A stretch of 10,352 nucleotides of DNA from CAZQCI01 sp964592255 (lineage in GTDB: Bacteria > UBA10199 > SBBF01): NCBI GenBank assembly GCA_964592255.1, contig CAZQCI010000078.1, positions 1 through 10,352 on the forward strand. The letters run 5' to 3'. Of the stretch, positions 6,665-10,352 are shown in pieces. Positions within the stretch are counted from its first letter, which is position 1. Every line of letters begins with the position of its first letter. A model generated the notes under the pieces. That model did no database searches. It was given only the letters and a program-made list of their open reading frames with translations, and was not told the DNA's origin. Position numbers and translations under genes: made by a program.

Positions 6665-8266
6665 TTAATCATTCACACCATTTAAAAGTATCATTGCGTC
6701 TAAATCAAAACCTTGCGTTGTCGATGTCGCACATAGAGGATAAGATGGGTCATCCGTCGTACAAGTATCTTCATCTTGAATTAAAATATAATGCGCTTGA
6801 GACAAACCAACATCCGCCAAATCAAAAGAGTCTCCACCCGAAACTGAAGGATCGAATGGATTTTCCAGTGCATTCACTGGATTGACACCAGCACAACCTT
6901 CATAAACTTGATTGACCGTGTCATCGGCATCACAAGCAAAAGAATAAAAAGTCACGCCATCTTCACTCACCGAAACTTGAGCACGTTCGGCAAATAAATT
7001 GTAACCAGATAAGTATTGAGGGTTTTCAAAAAGTGTAAAATCTAGCCCCACTCCATCGACAAGAGCATAATCTTTAAGTTCTATTAAAAGACGGCCTCCG
7101 CCTCCTAAGGATACGACATCTGTCCCTCCGGTCCACGCACTCCCATGAAGAATATCGGGAAGCCAGGTGGAACCGTATCCACCGTTATCCCCATAGGTAA
7201 AAGTAAACACATCTCCGGTATTCAAAAAATAATCGCTCGAATCATCCGGCACTTCCGTTGCCATCTTCACCGGCATATCAATCGAATTGGATAAACTGCG
7301 GAAAGAAGCCGTTATAGTGGAAGAACCATAAGCAATCAAAAGTGCACGGCCATTAGCGACTTGCACAGCAGTTGTGTCGGAACTCTCCCAGTCTACCGCC
7401 CCCAAATTACCACCGGGGGTAACAAACGTGCGCGAGACAGAAGTGATGGTCCCTGTATTAAAGGTGAGATCACAAAGAAGAGTGACCGTCTCCCCCACGC
7501 TTCGCTCATCAGAAATAGATTGTTGGATGGAGATTGATTCCAATACTTCTGTAGAATCCGCAACGACATCAGGCAATTGACTTGCGGTAAAGACAAGTTC
7601 ATCAGAAAAATCACCACACGAAACTTGAATAACACTTTCACCATTACTGACAGGAGTTAACTCCCCTCCCTGAGTTACAATCGCCACACTTTCATCAGAG
7701 GAGGAAAAATTTAAATCGCAATCCGCCAAAGATCGAAAATCGTCGGCAGAAATACCTTTGTAAAAAGTATCATCGGAGTAATTGGCATCCAAAGTCAAAA
7801 AAACGGCATGACGATTTCTTTTTTCAAAAGAAGATTGATGCCATTCTAGTTTTGTTAAAAGAGTTTTAGGTGCCGTCACCACCACGTCGACACTCACCGA
7901 CTCCGCAAACAATCTTGCTGTAACCGTGGAGGTCCCTTCTTTGAGGGTGGTCAAGACTCCTGTTTCGGAGACGGATACAACTTCTTCGTTATCGGAAAAC
8001 CATTTTAATGTACCAGAAAGGGAAGAAGATGGCTGAAACTCACGCGAAATATTTTCGATTTTTTGTCCATCTGAAAGTAGCGCCGAAGCTTTCAGAGAAA
8101 TACTCTCCCCTTCTTCAAGGATATTGAGCGGTTCGACATTCAACTCAAGCTGAGTCACGCTGACGCCATCCGTCTCACTGGCATCAGCAGAAGTGTCTGA
8201 TGGAGCCTGATGTTGGGAACAAGCCATCAACAAAACAATCATCGATGTTAAAATAAGCAAACGCAT
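6665..8266 (-). CDS. Surface lipoprotein with Big_2-like repeats and a C-terminal surface domain
   Basis: This 533-residue lipoprotein has the signal MRLLILTSMIVL and lipobox LMAC, with Cys16 as the lipid site and Ser at +2. Three bacterial Ig-like (Big_2-type) units follow at about 37-130, 136-229 and 240-335. They are recognisable from the pattern W-S-S/D-N-E-x-V-x-V-S...G-V-L-T-x-L-x-E-G-T-S-T-V-T-A. The C-terminal part (about 345-530) is a separate domain. It has SLGGGGRLLIELKD (386), VDGVGLDFTLFENP (403), VSVSEDGVTFYSF (431), GCAGVNPV (457), GGDSFDLADVGL (477) and a final FDLDAMILLNG (520), with four Cys that could pair. I recall this pattern from predicted cell-surface proteins but know no function for it. 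The gene starts 9 bp after the propeller lipoprotein stop with no clear Shine-Dalgarno, so it is probably translationally coupled to it. Confidence 0.8.
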   Translation of the reverse strand: MRLLILTSMIVLLMACSQHQAPSDTSADASETDGVSVTQLELNVEPLNILEEGESISLKASALLSDGQKIENISREFQPSSSLSGTLKWFSDNEEVVSVSETGVLTTLKEGTSTVTARLFAESVSVDVVVTAPKTLLTKLEWHQSSFEKRNRHAVFLTLDANYSDDTFYKGISADDFRSLADCDLNFSSSDESVAIVTQGGELTPVSNGESVIQVSCGDFSDELVFTASQLPDVVADSTEVLESISIQQSISDERSVGETVTLLCDLTFNTGTITSVSRTFVTPGGNLGAVDWESSDTTAVQVANGRALLIAYGSSTITASFRSLSNSIDMPVKMATEVPDDSSDYFLNTGDVFTFTYGDNGGYGSTWLPDILHGSAWTGGTDVVSLGGGGRLLIELKDYALVDGVGLDFTLFENPQYLSGYNLFAERAQVSVSEDGVTFYSFACDADDTVNQVYEGCAGVNPVNALENPFDPSVSGGDSFDLADVGLSQAHYILIQDEDTCTTDDPSYPLCATSTTQGFDLDAMILLNGVND

Positions 8267-8275
8267 CGGTTTGTG

Positions 8276-9505
8276 TTATAAAATTTTACCGATGGCGATT
8301 GAAGTGACTGGCACTACAGGGACCAGATTTGTGCCCACTTGTGAGCCAGAAGAATCAAACACTTCCACTTGAGGGTCAGAAGCCGTCCCTGTACCAGAAC
8401 TAATGGAACGCCGAGCGATCCAAAGATCATTAAATGAATCTAAGGCAATACTACGCACGTCGGAACTGTTATCCAAAAAAACAGATGTATCAGAGGATGA
8501 AGAAGCTGAATCATCCATAATTAAAACTTGGGAAGTATAGTCAAACGTGACGGGATCCAATTGTGAAACGACTACAAAAACCTTCCCATTACCAGCAGTC
8601 ACTTGTTCCACATACCCACCCAGGTCTTCATCATCAAATAAAAAGGAATTATTAGGATCATCTACAGGTATTACTTCCACCCCACCAAAAGAAGTGGATG
8701 TGTCAAAATTGCCAAGAGTATCATTATAAGGCGCTTGGTGAGCAATAAAGAGCTTGTTTGCTGTAGAAGAATAAGCCAACGAAACCGGGTTTTCTCCAAT
8801 GAGGTTGATGCTATCCACCCAAGTATCTGTATCCGTATCAATGATGGCAATATGGCCGGAGGTATTGACGGAGAAATCATATTGAAGATCCTGGACCAAC
8901 ACATACAATTTGGTTCCAATCAAAAGCATGCGGGAGGCATCTGCATTGAGGTCACCATCGGCATTTAACAGATCATGAAAGCTAATACGCTTTTCAATAT
9001 CTCCCGTCTGAAGATCCATAATGATGAGGTCACCCGGGTTTCCATCCGCATCCACATTGCTAGAATCAGCTGAAGGATTATAAAGTGTAATGTAGGCTTT
9101 AGCTCCGATCACAACAATATCCTGAGGGTTAGTTCCATTTCCGGTGGACCATTGATCAACAGTGCTAAAATTATCGGAAGGGTCAATAATGTGTACGTTA
9201 TCGGAACTGGCGGAAGAAAAACCATCATGCAAAACATAAAGCAAACCGTTGTAAAGGCGAATAATGGCACTGGAACCTAAATCGGAAACGCCTGTATTAA
9301 CAAGGGTTGTAGCATCCGCATCCGAGACATAGAGTTGGCCGGCAGAACTGTAATCAGTAGCAAAAAGAAAAGTGACCTCGCTACCGGTTGAAACATCACG
9401 ATTAAAAACACCTAAATCTCCATGAGAATTGGCAGTTTGGCTTAAGCCCCCACAAGCACCCAACAAAAATAAAGGAATAAAAATAAGAAAAGAGAATCGT
9501 TTCAT
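8276..9505 (-). CDS. YncE-like beta-propeller lipoprotein, first gene after the B12 riboswitch
   Basis: This 409-residue lipoprotein has basic KR at 2-3, a hydrophobic core, and lipobox LGAC with Cys18 followed by Gly-Gly. The mature chain is a run of propeller-like blades. Each has the shape hydrophobic-strand, G/N turn, then 'xxLYVxxx' and 'IxIIDxxTDxxVxSI'. Examples are RLYNGLLYVLHDG (82), DIVVIGAKAYITLYNPS (128), RMLLIGTKLYVLVQDL (192), HIAIIDTDTDTWVDSI (218), YSSTANKLFIAHQAP (245) and ALDSFNDLWIARRS (354). Asp-rich turns such as DADGNPGD (152) and NADGDLNAD (181) could bind calcium. YncE-type seven-bladed propellers are periplasmic or surface proteins. Bacteroides BtuG is a propeller lipoprotein that binds B12, so the riboswitch suggests a similar job. 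ATG 9505 has GAGG at 9515-9512 with 6-nt spacing. No TonB-dependent receptor is adjacent. Confidence 0.8.
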   Translation of the reverse strand: MKRFSFLIFIPLFLLGACGGLSQTANSHGDLGVFNRDVSTGSEVTFLFATDYSSAGQLYVSDADATTLVNTGVSDLGSSAIIRLYNGLLYVLHDGFSSASSDNVHIIDPSDNFSTVDQWSTGNGTNPQDIVVIGAKAYITLYNPSADSSNVDADGNPGDLIIMDLQTGDIEKRISFHDLLNADGDLNADASRMLLIGTKLYVLVQDLQYDFSVNTSGHIAIIDTDTDTWVDSINLIGENPVSLAYSSTANKLFIAHQAPYNDTLGNFDTSTSFGGVEVIPVDDPNNSFLFDDEDLGGYVEQVTAGNGKVFVVVSQLDPVTFDYTSQVLIMDDSASSSSDTSVFLDNSSDVRSIALDSFNDLWIARRSISSGTGTASDPQVEVFDSSGSQVGTNLVPVVPVTSIAIGKIL

Positions 9506-9507
9506 GA

Positions 9508-9542
9508 TTGTCCTCGCAAAACGGACAAAAAATTTTGTCCGT
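9508..9542 (-). promoter_or_regulatory. Riboswitch expression platform with two exclusive hairpins over the ribosome site
   Basis: Immediately after riboswitch P1, ACGGACAAAA (9542-9533) can pair perfectly with TTTTGTCCGT (9530-9521), followed by a short run of T. The same 3' arm contains TTGTCC (9528-9523). That hexamer can instead pair with GGACAA (9513-9508), which includes part of the Shine-Dalgarno GAGG (9515-9512) of the first lipoprotein, closing a 9-nt loop, GTTTTGCGA. The two stems cannot coexist. The first would leave the ribosome site free; the second would hide it. Reading the first stem as a weak intrinsic terminator is the alternative, but its T-run is only four long. Pairings are seen; the switching mechanism is inferred. 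Confidence 0.55.
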
Positions 9543-9720
9543 ATAAGGCAGGTCTTCTGACTTCTCCGTTTTTCATCCCCTTCCCGTCAACCTGGGAGGC
9601 TGACAGTGGGTGTTGTGATGAAAAACCTTTTTAAAACTTCAAAAAGAAAGGAGTTACAGCGGCGGGACCGTTCCGGATTTAAACCGAATTCCCTATTAAT
9701 CCCCTATCGGGGAACCTTAT
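9543..9720 (-). ncRNA. Cobalamin (vitamin B12) riboswitch aptamer
   Basis: On the minus strand all the conserved blocks of the cobalamin riboswitch appear in order. AAGGTTCCCC leads into TTAATAGGGAATTCGG (to about 9684). Then come AAATCCGG, the GGTCCCGCCGCTGTAACTCC block (about 9669-9650), CCACTGTCA (9609-9601) and GGGAAGGGGATG (9585-9574). The B12 box AGTCAGAAGACCTGCC lies at 9562-9547. P1 closes with ATAAGG (9720-9715) against CCTTAT (9548-9543). The usual AACTGTAA is CGCTGTAA here, a minor change. The aptamer is about 178 nt long, normal for the class. It ends 37 nt before the ATG of the propeller lipoprotein and should repress the operon when adenosylcobalamin is abundant. Confidence 0.95.
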
Positions 9721-9729
9721 GTGTTTTAG

Positions 9730-9759
9730 GCTTTACGTTAACAGGATATTTTTTGTCAA
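9730..9759 (-). promoter_or_regulatory. Sigma70-like promoter for the riboswitch operon
   Basis: A perfect -35 TTGACA lies at 9759-9754 on the minus strand. With an 18-nt spacer, the -10 would be TAAAGC at 9735-9730, a mediocre match to TATAAT. Transcription would begin near 9723, just before the first P1 base of the riboswitch at 9720. It sits in the gap after the thioesterase stop codon, which supports an independent lipoprotein operon. Confidence 0.5.
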
Positions 9760-9790
9760 GTAAGGAAAAGAATTGGCTGGGTAGAGTTAT

Positions 9791-10219
9791 TTAAAATTTT
9801 CTCTGTTCTATCTCTTCAATCTTCTGTTTCACTTCATCGGGAAAAGGAACACTTTTCTGGTTTTTGTAGTCGAACAAAACCCCCACGGTACGACCCAAAG
9901 CCACCAGGCGGGATGTTTTGTGATCGAGCATTTCATAGTCCATCACAAAACTGGAGCGTTTCATTTCGGACACTCGCACACGGACAAGAATGGTTTCGCC
10001 AAAATAAGCTGGCGACTTATAAACACAGCTCACTTCCGCAAGAATCACTGACAAATCGATTTCATTAAAATTGGCCGAAAATCCCAGGCGCGGCAATTGC
10101 ATCAAATAAGCCGCACGGGTTTCTTCCATATAAGTAAACATCTTGGCATGATTTAGATGCCCCAACATATCACAGTCGGCAAAACGTACGGGTATAGGCT
10201 TTTCAAAATAAGCATTCAT
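9791..10219 (-). CDS. 4HBT/YbgC-type hotdog-fold acyl-CoA thioesterase
   Basis: The 142-residue protein matches the size of single-domain hotdog thioesterases of the 4-hydroxybenzoyl-CoA thioesterase type. The diagnostic N-terminal motif FADCDMLGHLNHAKMF places the catalytic Asp at residue 17, followed by the long hotdog helix with YMEETRAAYL. The C-terminal half gives the beta-sheet strands, including the YKSPAYFGETILVRVRV strand pair. The family hydrolyses short-chain or aromatic acyl-CoA to free acid and CoA in the cytoplasm, as dimers or tetramers. The exact substrate is not readable. ATG 10219 has AAGGAG at 10230-10225, 5-nt spacing, and overlaps the preceding gene's stop by ATGA. It lies upstream of the riboswitch promoter, and no strong terminator is seen between them. 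Confidence 0.88.
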   Translation of the reverse strand: MNAYFEKPIPVRFADCDMLGHLNHAKMFTYMEETRAAYLMQLPRLGFSANFNEIDLSVILAEVSCVYKSPAYFGETILVRVRVSEMKRSSFVMDYEMLDHKTSRLVALGRTVGVLFDYKNQKSVPFPDEVKQKIEEIEQRKF

Positions 10220-10352
10220 TTTTTCTCCTTTTTCTTAATTATTTTTTTCTTTCTCAATTCACTCAGTTTGGCCTTAACTTTCCGGATATAAGTCAGCAAA
10301 TCTCTTTCCAAGATCATCAGCTCTCCCATATCTTCCCGAATCTGCAAGAGCT
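10216..10352 (-). CDS. C-terminal fragment of a Lys-rich protein of unknown function (partial)
   Basis: An open frame enters from the right edge and ends at TGA 10218-10216, giving 44 visible residues: a charged, probably helical stretch (REDMGELMILERDLLTYI) followed by a very basic tail rich in Lys (RKKKIIKKKEKK). The stop overlaps the thioesterase start by ATGA, and the tail-encoding bases also supply the thioesterase ribosome site. This supports a real gene rather than chance. The family cannot be told from this fragment. Confidence 0.6.
   Translation of the reverse strand, partial: LLQIREDMGELMILERDLLTYIRKVKAKLSELRKKKIIKKKEKK

Noticed and set aside
8276..9505. Quinoprotein or PQQ-dependent dehydrogenase reading of the propeller protein
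   Set aside because: The blades lack the repeated Trp-docking motifs of PQQ dehydrogenases and no catalytic residues of that family are visible.
9606..9794. Open frame on the plus strand starting MGVVMKNLFK
   Set aside because: It lies antisense to the cobalamin riboswitch and its promoter, so the conserved RNA explains the sequence better, and the protein has no recognisable features.

Overview
The window comes from a Gram-negative bacterium with a moderately AT-rich genome. Three secreted proteins carry classical lipoboxes, one carries a Sec signal peptide, and small genes are packed head to tail with ATGA overlaps. The combination of YncE-like propeller lipoproteins, a Big_2-type surface lipoprotein with a characteristic C-terminal domain, and a cobalamin riboswitch recalls deltaproteobacterial or related lineages. 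That placement is an impression from gene content, not a phylogenetic result. No rRNA, tRNA, insertion sequence, CRISPR array or phage gene was seen.

Layout. Positions 1-1912 (minus strand) hold an integral membrane protein gene whose stop overlaps the start of an ATP-grasp ligase gene by ATGA. The ligase gene runs off the left edge. Divergently, 1988-4328 (plus strand) hold a membrane-anchored SGNH/GDSL-type hydrolase and a full-length acyl-CoA dehydrogenase, 19 bp apart. From 9760 down to 4354 everything reads on the minus strand as one apparent transcription unit: a sigma70-like promoter, a textbook cobalamin (vitamin B12) riboswitch with a possible ribosome-site-sequestering switch, and then three lipoproteins. 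These are a 409-aa beta-propeller, a 533-aa Big_2-repeat protein with a C-terminal surface domain, and a 481-aa possible propeller. A 243-aa secreted protein of unknown function follows and may belong to the same unit. To the right lie a 4HBT-type hotdog thioesterase (9791-10219) and the 3' end of a Lys-rich protein overlapping it by ATGA. Both precede the riboswitch promoter and probably form a separate operon.

How the genes may work together. A B12 riboswitch normally represses cobalamin uptake or synthesis genes when the vitamin is plentiful. Here it controls only envelope lipoproteins and no recognisable btuB, btuCDF or cob gene. The propeller lipoprotein invites comparison with Bacteroides BtuG, a surface beta-propeller lipoprotein that captures cobalamin for BtuB. 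The best hypothesis is therefore an uncharacterised surface corrinoid-capture system made of several lipoproteins. This is inference: the riboswitch is directly visible, while the binding function is not.
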